From Kalmusia sp. IMI 367209 (Eukaryota; Ascomycota; Dothideomycetes; Pleosporales; Didymosphaeriaceae): DNA of 64,000 nucleotides. Below are positions 33,515-45,200 of the stretch, one piece after another. Each line of letters begins with the position of its first letter. Position 1 is the first letter of the stretch. Both the position numbers and the translations under genes were made by a program. The notes under the pieces were generated by a model. That model was not told where the DNA came from and ran no database searches. It saw only the letters and a program-made list of their open reading frames with translations. The stretch covers positions 558,001 to 622,000 of the forward strand of contig JAPEUQ010000013.1 in NCBI GenBank assembly GCA_027946365.1. Reading direction: 5' to 3'.

Positions 33515-35848
33515 ATGTCGTCGCTACAGCTGGGCGTCAGTGGCATAGAGCTGGTGCCTCAATCCACCGCCTATGGCTTGCTCATCGGTCTCGGGGTCGC
33601 TTTCTGCGGGGTGATCCTCGTAGCACTTAAGATACAGAAAGCCTACCTATCTGAGGACTCTGGGACATCAGAGATGTTCATGGTGGCAAATCGTTCAGTG
33701 GGGACTGGTTTAACAGCGTCAGCGGTATTCTCGTCGTGGATGTGGATCAACGAGACGGTGTTTGCTGCGGCTATGTGCTATCGATTTGGTATTGCGGTGC
33801 CTGTGGTGAGTTTTCTGGATGACATGTACAGAATATCTGATACTGAATCGGTACTAACAACTATGTTTTCAGTGGTGGGCTACCGGTTTGTGCTTTCAGA
33901 TAGCGCTGATGGCGGCGCTAGGTGTTTTGGCAAAAATCAGGGTGCCATACGCCCATACATCTCTTGAAATCATCCGAATGAGATACGGCAATATCGGACA
34001 TGCTGTGTTCATTATTCTCAACATTACGAACAACGTGTTCGGATGCGCATCCATGATCTTAACCGGATCGCAACTCATTTTCGGTATCTCCGGGATGCAT
34101 TTTGCTGCCGCCACAGTTCTGATTCCACTAGGAGGTAAGCAGACTTACTTGAAGTTCAGTTAAGACATCCAGTATACTTACAAGCCTGTGACAGTTGTAT
34201 TGTATACCGCAGTAGGTGGTCTCAAAGCCACCTTCCTTACCGATTATCTTCATACGGCAATTGCGTTGATACTTATCATCTACTTCACGATAGAAACATT
34301 GACCAACGAGCATGTAGGAGGACTAGGAGGCCTTTATGACAAGGTCATGGCGAATGCATCAAACAACATTATTGCAGGCAACTACGAAGGGTCTGTTCTT
34401 ACTTTCAAGTCTAAGCAAGCGATTATCTGGGCCTTCATACTTAAATTTGGTAATCTCGCTCTCGTCGTCATGGTAAGTTTTCTTCTGTAGTCCTAATTCT
34501 CTTTTACTGATGTAGAACTCAGGACACTGCATTCTGGCAGAAGTCATTTGCAACAGAGGTGAATGCTACGGTTCCTGGCTACAATCTGGCAGCGCTGGCT
34601 ATCCTTGGTGTTCCATGGGGCTTAGGTACTGTCTTTGGAATGACGGCAAGAGCACTGCACAATACCCCCATATGGCCCACATACCCGAACCCTCTCACCC
34701 AGGCGCAGGTCAATGCTGGACTTGTGATGCCATACACAGTCAAAGCACTTATCGGCGACTCCGGTATTGTGGCCTTCTTCGTGCTTCTCTTCATGGCACT
34801 CACGAGTACGGTCTCCTCATCTATGATCGCCGTCAGCAGTATTCTGTCCTTTGACGTGTACAAAACATACATCAATCCGAAGGCATCGGACAAAAGACTG
34901 GTCAAAGTCAGTCATTTGACTGTCATTTTCCATGGCATCTTTATCACCGGAATTGCATTGGCGCTCAACTACGGAGGAGCAAATATGACCTGGATTGGAT
35001 ACTTCCGACCCATCCTCTCCTGCCCAGGGATCATTCCTCTGGCACTCACTTTACTGTGGCCTGGCCAGACACGCCTAGCAGCCATAGTCTCCCCTATACT
35101 AGGCTTCTTCACCGGCCTCTCGATCTGGCTAGGTACTTCTAAGGCTCTCTACGGTGAAATCAATCTGACAACGACCGGAATGGGCACCCCGGCCTTATAT
35201 GGAGCGACAGCATCCTTTTTGTCTCCAGCGTTGTACTCAGTCTTAATATCGCAGTATAAACCCTACAAATTCGACTGGCGGATCTTCCTACGCATCGAGC
35301 TTGCCGACGAAGCGCAGTTCGCTCGGAGCAGTTCGGTACAAGCACATCCTCCTGCTAGCGACGCGACAAGCACTACTTCTGACCCCGAGAAACCTGACCC
35401 TGAACCGCACAAACCTACCAAGGCCAGCGCAGAACCCGACATCTCGCACATCGCGCCTAACGCTGAGCATTCCACCGCCGTCAAAGAAAAGAATAAGGCC
35501 ATCTTCGCATCCTCGAGCTCTGATATATCCGTATCGCTCGATGATGTCCACCATCCCTTCGATGAGGCGACGTTGAAACGGCTTCACTGGTGGCACCGTG
35601 TGGCATGGTACTGGTTCATCTTCGTTGTGGCAGTAACATTCATCGCGTGGCCGTTGCCGCTATATCGAAATTACATCTTCACGAAGTCATTCTTCTCCGG
35701 ATGGGTGACTGTCGCAATCTTTTGGCAATTCTTTGCATTCTTTGCGGTTGTGATTTATCCGCTTTATGATGGACGTCACGAAATTGCGAAGGGTTGGAGA
35801 GGAGTAACTCATGCGACACAAGATTTTATCAGCAAGAAGAAGAATTAA
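33515..35848 (+). CDS. DUR3-type urea/polyamine transporter
   Basis: Sodium:solute symporter family protein of 718 residues at the plasma membrane, taking up urea with protons. Exons are 33515-33805, 33873-34134, 34195-34472 and 34523-35848; intron 1 has TACTAAC. Hallmarks are the first helix GLLIGLGVAFCGVILVAL, SSWMWINETVFAAAMCYRFG, LTGSQLIFGISGM, YTAVGGLKATFLTDYLHT and the conserved DTAFWQKSFA after intron 3. GVPWGLGTVFGMTARAL and ALTSTVSSSMIAVSSI follow. A long hydrophilic, Pro/Ser/Glu-rich loop (about 525-610) precedes the last two helices, a usual site of regulation in fungal DUR3. The C-terminus is Lys-rich. Nitrogen control is plausible from the paired GATA sites upstream. Confidence 0.93.
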
Positions 35849-36661
35849 GATGCAAGTATTTTTAGCGTAGGATTTCAGAAAATTTTGGCATATGGTTGCA
35901 AGACAAGATTCGTCTGCAAGATCGCGCCTTCTTTTAGACCACGGTTTGCGCTCGCTGATCGTAGCACATGACGTGTGTGATTAGAAGCCAGCCCTAGTTT
36001 CACAGTAGATCGCCTAATGAACCCACACGACCCTTTATCAGGGCCTAGCTTCCTGACCATGGATCATCTTGAAAGTCTATGTTGTATTGCGTATTCTCTT
36101 CTGCATGCCGTCAAAGATTCACACATGCGTCATAAGTGAGATAAACGTACTCTTTAGATTGAGTTTATGTAGAGCAAATAAGAGTGATACCAAAGCAAAT
36201 GAATGAGAACCATAAAAAGTAGTTTGTTCTACGTATGACGTTTACTTGGTGCGACAGAAATTGTCCAAGCATACAAGTACGTAAAACGACCGGTCTCTCC
36301 GTTCACGTGTCAATTCTCATGTTGGACGTGGTTCGCAACTAACCTCCGAGTTACAGTTACACAACGCAAAACAAACCCGTCAACCATTTAGAGTGATGGC
36401 CGGGGCCGCAATTCAAGCTGCGCCTCCATAGTGAGGCGCTACTATTTGCGCGACTCATCATGAACGTCATACTACAAACGCGACATCTGTCCCTTAAAAT
36501 GAGCATTCACGAATATTTCCGGATCCCCCGAATTTTACTAGCAGCACCCGCTATGTCTCCTCAGCCTTGCTTCCACGTCGAGTACACACCAGCGTGTCCA
36601 ATGCACCTTCTCTATCATATCCTTGCGACGCTTATAAACCCTGCTTGCAAACAAGTACACC
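35849..36661. other. Intergenic, DUR3 to small Cys-rich gene
   Basis: No gene, RNA or repeat recognised. Confidence 0.55.
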
Positions 36662-37233
36662 ATGGGGGAGGCAATGCATGCCTTTCTTGAGGAGCGACTC
36701 CGTGTTGGCCTGACTGGCAGAGTCTCCGGCCACCAACTTGACCACCTAGTCGGTATACACTCCTTCTGCTTATCTCACCTCGCCGTCCCTCTCTCTCTCT
36801 CTCTCTCTCTCTCCTATTTTACTAAGCATGCCTCTCAGCGTCCTTGACTCATCTCTTCAAAATTGTCCGCCCGAACCTCAACTCCTCCATGATCTTCATC
36901 GCCGTCAGTGCGCCCTCCATCTGCGGCCATCCCTACTGCGCCTGCGCCAGTCACGATTGCCGACTATGCAAATACAACATTACTGTCTTTATTGACCGGA
37001 AGGAGCAGGGGAGACGATTGAGTAAGCCCTGGTTTAGGGCGAGTAGTGACGTGGGATTTGACAAGGCCGTAATGGAGGTGATACAAAAGGCGGATGAGTT
37101 GGTGGCTGAGGTGGAGGACAAGAAGAGGTTACTGGAGGGAGGGCGGTTTGTGGGAGCGAAGAAGGGGAGTTCGGGGAGTCTTTTGGATGAGGCGAAGAAG
37201 GAGAGGACGAGGGCGAGAGGGTTTACGCTTTAG
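36662..37233 (+). CDS. Small hypothetical protein with a Cys-rich centre
   Basis: Protein of 161 residues. Exon 1 (36662-36752) opens in a strong context (CACCATGG). The 86-base intron contains a CT microsatellite and a TACTAAG branch site. Exon 2 is 36839-37233 and the junction is in phase. The product starts with an acidic helix MGEAMHAFLEERLRVGLTG, then FKIVRPNLNSSMIFIAVSA. Next is a Cys/His cluster, CGHPYCACASHDCRLC, that could bind zinc, and then NITVFIDRKEQGRR. The C-terminus is a charged helix rich in Lys and Glu. I do not recognise the family. Splicing, start context and sensible composition make it a real gene rather than a shadow. Confidence 0.65.
36789..36813 (+). repeat. CT dinucleotide microsatellite inside an intron
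   Basis: About twelve CT units, forming the polypyrimidine stretch of the intron at 36753-36838. Confidence 0.85.
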
Positions 37234-38135
37234 GCCAGCGACTGGGAAACGTGATCTGCATATTTAGTATTTTGTTCTGGTGTGTAGAAATACCTTCCTA
37301 TATCTTGATTTTTCTTATTATAGCGTTTTGGGTGAAGCAATGTGACACTGGTATTTTAGAGTATGGACCGTCGATTGTCTGAGTATATGTATAACTTTCC
37401 CGAGATTTGCGTAATAGATAATGGAACTATCGCATGACCGCAGTTGAGGAGCTTTGCTAAATGATGGCGATGCTGGAGAGGTATAGGCCAAGCGCTACTC
37501 CCGTAGAGCCTCTCAGCCAAATTGTATCAGCGACCGCGGGGGTTTTCAAGAATGTTGGGTTCGAAGAACATCCATTATTGCTGGCGGATCTGGCAATATT
37601 GGCGAGGGTATAGTAGTCTGCAATGTCCCCAGATTTCTGAAGTTTTCGCACACAGGTAGGTAGCGAGGAGAGCTTTTGATGCTGTTCTAGCTACAGCGTC
37701 CTGCATCTACACAATCCATGGTGTAATTAGACTATTCGCAGAATCATTTACATAGGCTCTAGCGTCCAACACAATTACGTTGTGCTTGGGGTTTGATTCG
37801 GAGCATGGTCAATCTTTTCGGAGCGGCGTATCCAGACTCCACATTCCCCTCGTCGGAAGTTGACATCCACCATCGTCTCTCGCGTTTCGGCCACCCTCGG
37901 TCAGCCAGAGCGACTCATTGTAGATGTTCCGTCCGTCCTCCCGACGCCACTGCACCATGCTCCACACTTCTGGAGGGGTCGCTACTCGCCGAGGATGGCA
38001 TATACTTGTAGCTCCAGTACCCCTCGCAAGGGCTACAATCTCGCGTGCGCCTTGTTGAGCTTCGATAGAGCTTCTAGCATACCTTAACCTGCTTAAAAAT
38101 ACCTGGGTGCGATTGCTTCCGTACCGATTAGCGCC
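37234..38135. other. Intergenic, small Cys-rich gene to cyclase gene
   Basis: No defensible gene; short open frames lack motifs. Confidence 0.55.
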
Positions 38136-39225
38136 ATGTCTGGAAAAGAATATCAGTTTGCTGCGTTCGACGACCTCCCTAAGGTAGAAGGCGAGCCTCA
38201 GGGCTGTATATGGGGTATCTTTGACAAGGACGGAAAAAAAGATGAAGTAGGAAGTAAGCACGCTGGTTGTAACTTCGCTCTTCTGATTGTCTAATCCTAC
38301 GCGCAGCAATTAATCTCCTCACACCCTCCGTCGTCCAAGCCGCCGCACGCGAAATACAATCTGGCGAACATGTCCAGCTCGATTGGCCACTCCACAATGT
38401 GCAATTTCCCGGCTTCAACCGCAAACCCTTCGCCCAAACGAAAATCAACATGGCCGATTTCCTCCCCTTCACGGCCATGGACGACGAGGTGTACATCAAC
38501 ACGCAGTCGGGCAGTCAGTGGGACAGCCTGAAGCATTTCGCGCACCAAGCGACGGGGAAATACTACAATGGACTGACACATGAGGATGCGGTCAAATCGG
38601 ACACGAACGGGCTGCATAAAATCTGTGAGAGAGGTGGCATTGTGGGAAGGGGGGTGTTGATTGATTGGTTGGCGTGGCATGAGTCGTGTAAGGGGAAGGC
38701 GCCGAGTCCAGTTAAGAGACACGAGATTCCGGTTGAGGAGCTCGAAGAAGCACTTAAGTGGCAGGGGACTACTACGCGACCTGGAGATATAATGATTATC
38801 AGGAGTGGATATGTACGGTGGCATAAGTGAGTTTACTTCCCTACAGTCGGCATCTTTCATCTTTGCTAATGTGTAAAAGCAACGCCTCTGCTTCCGAAAG
38901 AAAATCTGGCACCCAAGAGAACAGCGTCGCAATTGGCATGCAGGCAAACGAGAAGTCGATCCGCTGGTTGTACGATCATCACTTCGCCGCAGTTGCGGGC
39001 GATACTGTTGCGTTCGAGGCGTGGCCACCAACCTTCACCGACGGCTGGTGCTTGCATGAGTGGCTTCTCGTCCAATGGGGTTCCCCAATTGGAGAGATGT
39101 GGGACCTTGAAAAGCTGAGCGAGATGTGCAAGCAGCAAAAGCGGTACACATTTTTCCTAACGAGCGCGCCTCTGCATATCAAAGGAGGTATTGGAAGTCC
39201 ACCTGGCGCAATTGCTATCTTCTAG
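38136..39225 (+). CDS. Cyclase-family (kynurenine formamidase-like) hydrolase
   Basis: Protein of 327 residues from exons 38136-38253, 38307-38826 and 38880-39225. It matches the fungal branch of the cyclase/polyketide-cyclase superfamily that includes bacterial kynurenine formamidase. Features in order are GTINLLTPSVVQAAAREI, LDWPLHN, QSGSQWDSLKHFAHQATG (the metal-binding H-x-x-x-G-T-H-like region, here with Ser-Gln-Trp-Asp and His), RGVLIDWLAW, GDIMIIRSGYV, and a C-terminal HHFAAVAGDTVAFEAWP followed by LHEWLLVQWGSPIGE. These regions agree with the family at every step. The substrate is unknown; acting on an amide or lactone is a family-level guess. The SDR gene downstream on the same strand could be a partner. 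Confidence 0.82.
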
Positions 39226-39811
39226 TATTTTCAATCTGGCGACTTGTTTCAATATGAATGAAGGACTTGCTCTACATACTCCTACCTCTTCCGTGACTAT
39301 ACTCTAATCAACACAGGCGATATCGGCGCCCAATACAACCACGCCGAATACACCTCACAAATCTTGCGCAATCGTTTACACATACTCCCGACCCTAACTC
39401 CGCTTACTCACCTCATCCACCCGTGGCTGACGCTAGCCGCTGTTAGCCCACCCGTGATGTAATTCATACCACCACGACTATCGTTTCGGAAAGAGCTAGC
39501 AATGGTTAGATCAGTCCCTTATACTAGCTGCGTAAATTAAACCCGTATATGTCCGATAATATACCACTCGCACAGGAACCCTGCAAGAGCCCGTCATACC
39601 ATACAGCAGCATGATTCATCACACCAGTGCGACAGTGCTGGATGAGAGTCCGGAGATTGTTTCTCAGCCGGTGTGAAGCAGACTAGAATCATGTTATAAA
39701 GAGGTCGCATGGGGAGATGGCACACTGCATCATCGTGACAGCCATACTCAGTTCCTGCAGCAGCTCACCCACTTCCTCTTCCCATCTTTCCCAGCCATCA
39801 TACCACCCAAT
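39226..39811. other. Intergenic with promoter of the SDR gene
   Basis: No gene. A TATAAA box is present near the right end. Confidence 0.55.
39695..39700 (+). promoter_or_regulatory. TATA box of the SDR gene
   Basis: TATAAA 112 bases upstream of the SDR start codon, a normal distance for a fungal gene. Confidence 0.45.
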
Positions 39812-40612
39812 ATGACCGCCAAAGACCAGCTCAAATACACAAACAAGCTCCTCGGCGCCCGCGTCCTAGTCATCGGCGGCTCCACAGGCATCGGCTACGG
39901 CGTCGCCGAAGCAGCCCTCGAGCACGGCGCCCTCGTCGCCATCTCTTCATCCTCCAACTCCCGCATCCAGGCCGCCGCCGACAAATTGAAAAATGCGTAC
40001 CCATCCTATGCATCCAATGTCCATGGACTCACCGTCGACCTGTCCAACAACGACACCCTCGAGCAGGAGCTCGACAGCATACTGAAGCGCACGACACAGA
40101 CCCTAGGCGGCAAGCTCGACCATGTGATCTTCACGGCGGCAGACGCGCTCGCCCCAATGAAGCTCAGCGAAATGAGCGTCGACCGCATTATCAAAGCCGG
40201 CACGCTGCGTTGGATGGCGCCCCTACTCCTCGCAAAGTACCTACCCACCTACATGGATGCGTCGTACCGCTCCTCGTACACCATCACGACGGGCGGCATC
40301 AGCGAGAAGCCTATTCCCGACTGGTCCGTCATCGCGGCGTACGCGGGCGGCCACCACTCCATGGTGCGCAACTTGGCTTTAGACTTGAAGCCGATCCGGG
40401 TGAACGGCGTGAGTCCCGGAGTTGTGGATACGACGCTGTGGCGTATGAGCCCTGAGGAGAAGGAGGGCTTCTTTGAGATGTGTAAGAAGAGTTTGTTGAC
40501 GGGGAGGGTGCCGACGGCGGAGGATGTGGCGGAGAGTTATGTTGCCATTATGAAGGATTGGAATATGGATGCTACGGTTGTAAGGACGGATGGAGGGAGC
40601 ACGGTTGCGTGA
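39812..40612 (+). CDS. Short-chain dehydrogenase/reductase without the usual catalytic Lys
   Basis: Single-exon gene of 266 residues with a Rossmann fold. The cofactor loop GGSTGIGYG is intact (residues 22-30), followed by a Ser-rich segment after the second strand that suggests NADP(H). The expected NNAG region is degenerate (FTAADA). The active-site Ser is probably in TITTGGIS and the Tyr in AAYAGGHHSM. The Lys that should lie four residues after the Tyr is His. The C-terminal RVNGVSPGVVDT and RTDGGST are typical. Relatives with this replaced Lys are known in fungi, and whether they catalyse the classical reaction is uncertain. Confidence 0.85.
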   Translation: MTAKDQLKYTNKLLGARVLVIGGSTGIGYGVAEAALEHGALVAISSSSNSRIQAAADKLKNAYPSYASNVHGLTVDLSNNDTLEQELDSILKRTTQTLGGKLDHVIFTAADALAPMKLSEMSVDRIIKAGTLRWMAPLLLAKYLPTYMDASYRSSYTITTGGISEKPIPDWSVIAAYAGGHHSMVRNLALDLKPIRVNGVSPGVVDTTLWRMSPEEKEGFFEMCKKSLLTGRVPTAEDVAESYVAIMKDWNMDATVVRTDGGSTVA

Positions 40613-41000
40613 AACAGGCCGTCATCAGGGTTGGCTGTATGACAGTAGCTCGGAGCTAGTAATGCTTCTCTGAATGCAAGGATGTTACACGTTGCCCCCA
40701 TGTGGCTTTCCGATTCCACCTACTGTTCGCTCTCAATCTAGGCATAAGAGGGCTTCTGACCAATCGCTTCTCCCCCTTGCATATTGCCTACTATCATGTT
40801 TCGCATCTTCTGATGCTCCTTCGAAAGCCTGTTCCGACACTGCTAGTGATAACACTCAACAGGCAGATAAAATAGAATTAGCTACCCTAGCAGAATACCA
40901 TAACTCACACTAACAACTACCTCCAGGTCCTGCTCCCAACCTATGCCCCAACGTCAACCATCTCCAGTCTACAACACCCGCAGCCCCTCCTAGTCAACCC
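40613..41000. other. Intergenic between convergent SDR and lectin-like genes
   Basis: Nothing recognised; both 3' ends fall here. Confidence 0.55.
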
Positions 41001-42261
41001 TCAACCAGTCCACTCAATGGACCTCCTCGCGCCACTAAACGGCTTCTCCTGACACACCGAGCTCGCCTGACTCCACGCCACCTGGCTATACGTCCCGTGT
41101 TCTTTCCAGCTCCAGCTGCTTCCATCTTTTAACAAGACATTGATGGTCGCCGTGTATCCCAAATCGCTCTGGCCCATCTTAGCCGTCGCCTGGCACCACA
41201 CATGCTTGCCGGGCAAGATGGGCGTCTCGATGCTCCAGCTGAGCTCCACCTCGGTCTCCTTGGTCTCGGTGCTTTCCTGGGTGGAGGAGGTCTCGTAGGA
41301 GAGCTCGACGCCACCGCCCACGCTAAAGGCAAGGATCGAGGCCTCCCAGTTGATGGAGACGGAGGTGCCGAACGTCTTGGTCACTGAGGTCGTGGTCGAA
41401 GTCGACGTCTTGCGGTTGAGCGTTTTGGCCCAGGTCCAGACCGTCGTCGAGTTGGAGACGAGGTTGGTGTGGTCGTCTTCGTCGATGGTTTGAAGTTCTA
41501 TGCCCCTGTGGTTACATTAGTCCCCGGTTGCTCTTTGTTTGCCAAGATTTGTTGTGGGAGGATGATGATGATGCGTACTTACTTCTGCTGCGCGTTGAGG
41601 TTCTCGACCGAATCGTCGTACACGGGGTCTGTCATCGTGATCTTGTCGATCCGGCTCTTGAGGAAGAGGAAGTAGCCTTGCTTGATGTTGTCCGCGCCCC
41701 AGCCTCCGGCGCCGAGCATGACACCTGCACCAACGTCGATGGGCCACTCGGTCTTCTTGGAGCGCGTGTCGTGGCGATTTCCGACATCGAATTCGCGACC
41801 ATCGGTCAGGACGAGCCTGATGTTGCCGAGCTGGCCGCCACCGCCGTTTCCCCAGAGGCTAAGTGAGTCGACGAAAGTCTTGGAGTACTCCCAATCGATT
41901 GATTGATGCGAGGGCGAGGAACCAGGAACACCAAAGGGGCCGTGTTTATCTCCGTTGGCGTAGCTAAGATTGGGGCTTTAGTAATGCTTTATGTGAGGGA
42001 ATTTGGTGATGCCTACGAGATCTGGATGGCGTTGATACCTTCACGCTCATCATACCAAACGTCCAGACCAGTCACCGGGACACCGGTGTCAAAGAGGGTA
42101 GAGCACCACGGGACCATACCCTTGTCCTCGCTCGGTTTAGTCTCACCGATCGCGTGTACAGGAGCCCAGGGACCGTTGTCGCATCCTGCATGCACTAGGT
42201 TGAGCAGGGCAGTAGCGGTGAAAGCAGCCCTTAGAAGGAGCTTTGAGGGAGAAGAGAACAT
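41001..42261 (-). CDS. Secreted jacalin-lectin plus aerolysin-like pore-forming protein
   Basis: Protein of 376 residues from exons 42017-42261, 41583-41963 and 41001-41505. Residues 1-25 are a signal peptide (ending VHAG). Residues about 90-200 look like a jacalin-type beta-prism lectin: WGNGGGGQLGNIRL, a TDGREFDVG strand and GAGGWGADNI. The second half (about 215-345) has long runs of alternating Ser/Thr and hydrophobic residues, typical of the membrane-inserting hairpin of aerolysin-type beta-pore proteins. The order lectin then pore module is that of natterin-like proteins. A role against competitors, grazers or hosts is possible but not shown. All parts look complete, with two Cys near the C-terminus. 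Family assignment rests on patterns alone. Confidence 0.65.
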
Positions 42262-43257
42262 GCTGAAACAAAAGCTAGCAGCTCGGGTGATAAGTCTTCA
42301 AGTTAAAGGAGTGTAATCGAATTAAACTGTACTGAATGAATGTGATCTATGAGAAAGTAACGGCTGTGTCACGAACGAATGACTAGGAAATAATGTAGAA
42401 TAGATGAGAACGGAGCCAAAATGCGAGGTGATGGCCATTGTGGAGGTGCAGAGAATGATTTTATAAGGAAGGCATGGATCGGAGTTGCGATGTTTGAAAT
42501 TGGAATCATGGACTTTGCTGATTGAGCCGAAGATTGGACTGGTGCGTGCTAGTAGTTTTCTCTCGCCGCGACTACTTTTCTCAACTCCGATAGCTGAGCT
42601 GACGCTTGGCATCGGCAGAAGATGGGTCTTAGGGAAGCAAAACTATTCATAGGGAGAAACTGTCCGGATATTCGTAAACTAAGACCCTCATCAGCGAAAT
42701 TGAAGTTGCATTTCTTCGAGCGGTATCGTGAATCGTTATCGATACGATGGTTTTGTCGCGGAGATAGATGTGCTTTGTGTTGAAATATCTATGCAACAAC
42801 AAGTTGAACGACGGTCAGCACTGAGCTTTAGATAGACACTGCGCGGTACTCTCTTGTGGTCTATCATAATGGTTTAGTAAATGTGGATAGGTACGGAGGG
42901 TGGATGTGCGTAGTGAGGCGGAGAGTGCTTATTCATCACGACGTCCGACAACACGGATATCGCTTATAATCAGCAGCACGCGCTTCGACTTTCAATCGGC
43001 AAAGAGCCACTCACAGGTGGCTCACCGAGATCTTGACCTGTAAAGTCGCAAGGCGCGGCAATATGACTCGTATCATAGACCTTGGAAATTATGAGCCACA
43101 AGCGATAGCGTAGATTTTGATGTCACATTTCGATTCACATTCCTCTATTTCATTACAGCGTAGCCGACACAGCGCCGTGGCACGCCTGCGAAACCTTGTC
43201 GAAGAAATGGATACGAGCGAACGACAGTTTGGAAAAATTCCGCATAGCCAACACACC
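42262..43257. other. Intergenic, lectin-like gene to amino acid permease
   Basis: One kilobase between the promoter of the lectin-like gene and the 3' end of the permease. No gene recognised. Confidence 0.55.
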
Positions 43258-45200
43258 CTAAAACAACCACGAGACGAAGTGGCGGTAGAACCAGTTGCCC
43301 TGCTTTCCCCCTCCTGCGGCTTCCTTTGCAGCCTTCGCAGCCAAGAACGCTTCTTCTTCGCGGTCAATTTCATCCTTGCCAGTGTAAAAGTCCGCTGGAA
43401 ATAAGTCAGTTCGTGTTTTGTAAAATTGTTGATAATTGTGCTTACCTTCGTGTGGTAGAACTCGCTTTGACTTCATGAAAAATTTATAACCAAAGATGCA
43501 TCCCAGGTAAACTGGAATACCAAGATATCCTGTAATGAAGTTCTTGTAGTCAAAGTCTCCGTACGAAGAGCTGCGAGTGAAAACATTGAAGTTCTTTGTG
43601 AGGGCAATCAAACAGCAGAAAGCTAGCGCGCCAATAGAGCCCCACATGCCCAAGGGAGCGACATAAGGCATCTGTTCGTCCGTAATGCCTTGAGCCTTGC
43701 GCGCCTTGACGAAGTAGATGTGGGTAGTCAAAAGCGAAATCCAGGCCATGAGACCGAAGATGGTTGTTAGGTTGACGAAGTAGCTGAAGACGGTGGAAGA
43801 GTCTTTCGCAGCGTTCATGAAGGCGCTGCAGCAGAAGAGTGCGGAGGTAAGAAGAGCCGGCACAGGTACGCCACGCTTGTCGGTCCATTTAAAAATCTTG
43901 GGCGCATGGCCACGTTCCGCAAGACCGAAGAGTGTTCGAGACGCAATGTACAAGTCCGAATTCGATGCGCTGAAAGTGAAGAGCAAAATGCAAGCGTTGA
44001 GAATACCGGGAAGATGTTGAATGCCATTAATTCGAATAGCAAGCACGAACGGCGAGGCGGCAGCACTAGCCGTCTTTTTGTTGGCTGCGGCAAGATCTTT
44101 GTCGTTATACGGAATGAGCATGCCAAGGAAGAAGACACTCAAGCAGTAGAAGAACAGAATCCGGTAGAAGGTAAGCTTGATAGCGCGGGGGATCGTCTTG
44201 CGAGGGTTCTGCGCTTCACCAACAGTCACACCAATGAGTTCCGTTCCTGCATGTTGTCAGTACATCTGATATGTTTTCAATGCGTGTGACGGATTGACGC
44301 GGACATACCTAGGTAGGCAAACACGGCGTTGACAAAGGAACTCCAGAAACCATAAAATTTGCCCGCAGATTGGTCACCCTTTTGAATGTACGGTGCGAAT
44401 GCTCCAGGATTCTTCCAGTATTTGAAGCCCGTGGCTGGCCCGGGACCAGCACCAACAGCAAGGAGAAAAGCGAGGAGAATGACACCGATCTATATTTCTT
44501 GTTAGAATAGCAAAGCGCTTCTGTTCGAGAATGTTTTCTTACAATGACGACCACTTTGATCGAGCTGAGCCAGAATTCAAGTTCGCCAAAGAATCGAATA
44601 CCAAAGTAGTTGATGGCTAAGACGACGACCAAGAATACCGCAATGAAGACTCCTGGATTCACCTTGTCGGGTGGACACCAAAATTGAATGATCAAGGCGG
44701 TCGCAGTCAGTTGGTTTGGCGTGGTTATAATATATTTGCACCAGTAGGTCCATCCAAGAGCGAATCCAAGAGCCGGGTCAACAAAGCGGGTTGCGTAGCC
44801 AGAGAAGCCAGATGCGTGAGGGAGCCATGCTGCCATTTCTCCAAGAGCGCACATGACGATGTATACGATCAGACCGACGAAAGTGTACGAAATAAGAATC
44901 GAGGCGGGACTGTATATATTAGATCAAGGCCTGGCCATTCGACGACGATACATACCCAGATTGCGCCAGTGCCTTTCCTGTACCAATGATGAGACCAGTT
45001 CCAATAGCACCGCCAATTGCAATCATAGTAATGTGGCGCGACTTGAGCCCACGGTGCAGATGGCTATGATCATTGTACTCGACAGCTCCATCGCTTGCCA
45101 ACACCGGCTCGGCTCTCACACCAGTATCATATTCCGTCTTCCCATATTCCGCATTGGCGCCGTCCGATGAGGAATTCGAGTGTCTATTGATGATGGCCAT
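43258..45200 (-). CDS. Fungal amino acid permease, frame broken by one extra base
   Basis: Plasma-membrane amino acid/proton symporter of the yeast AAT family. Exons on the minus strand are 44956-45200, 44543-44910, 44309-44489, 43446-44246 and 43258-43394. The first helix follows [20 protein letters not shown] and holds [13 protein letters not shown]. Later come [33 protein letters not shown] and the C-terminal [17 protein letters not shown]. In exon 2, after SYTF, a run of four A on the plus strand (44880-44883) has one base too many: the frame leaves [17 protein letters not shown]. Without it the exons sum to exactly 577 codons. The last intron (43395-43445) is 51 bases with no stop, so retention would stay in frame. 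Substrate range is unknown. Broken either by mutation or by a sequencing indel. Confidence 0.85.
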
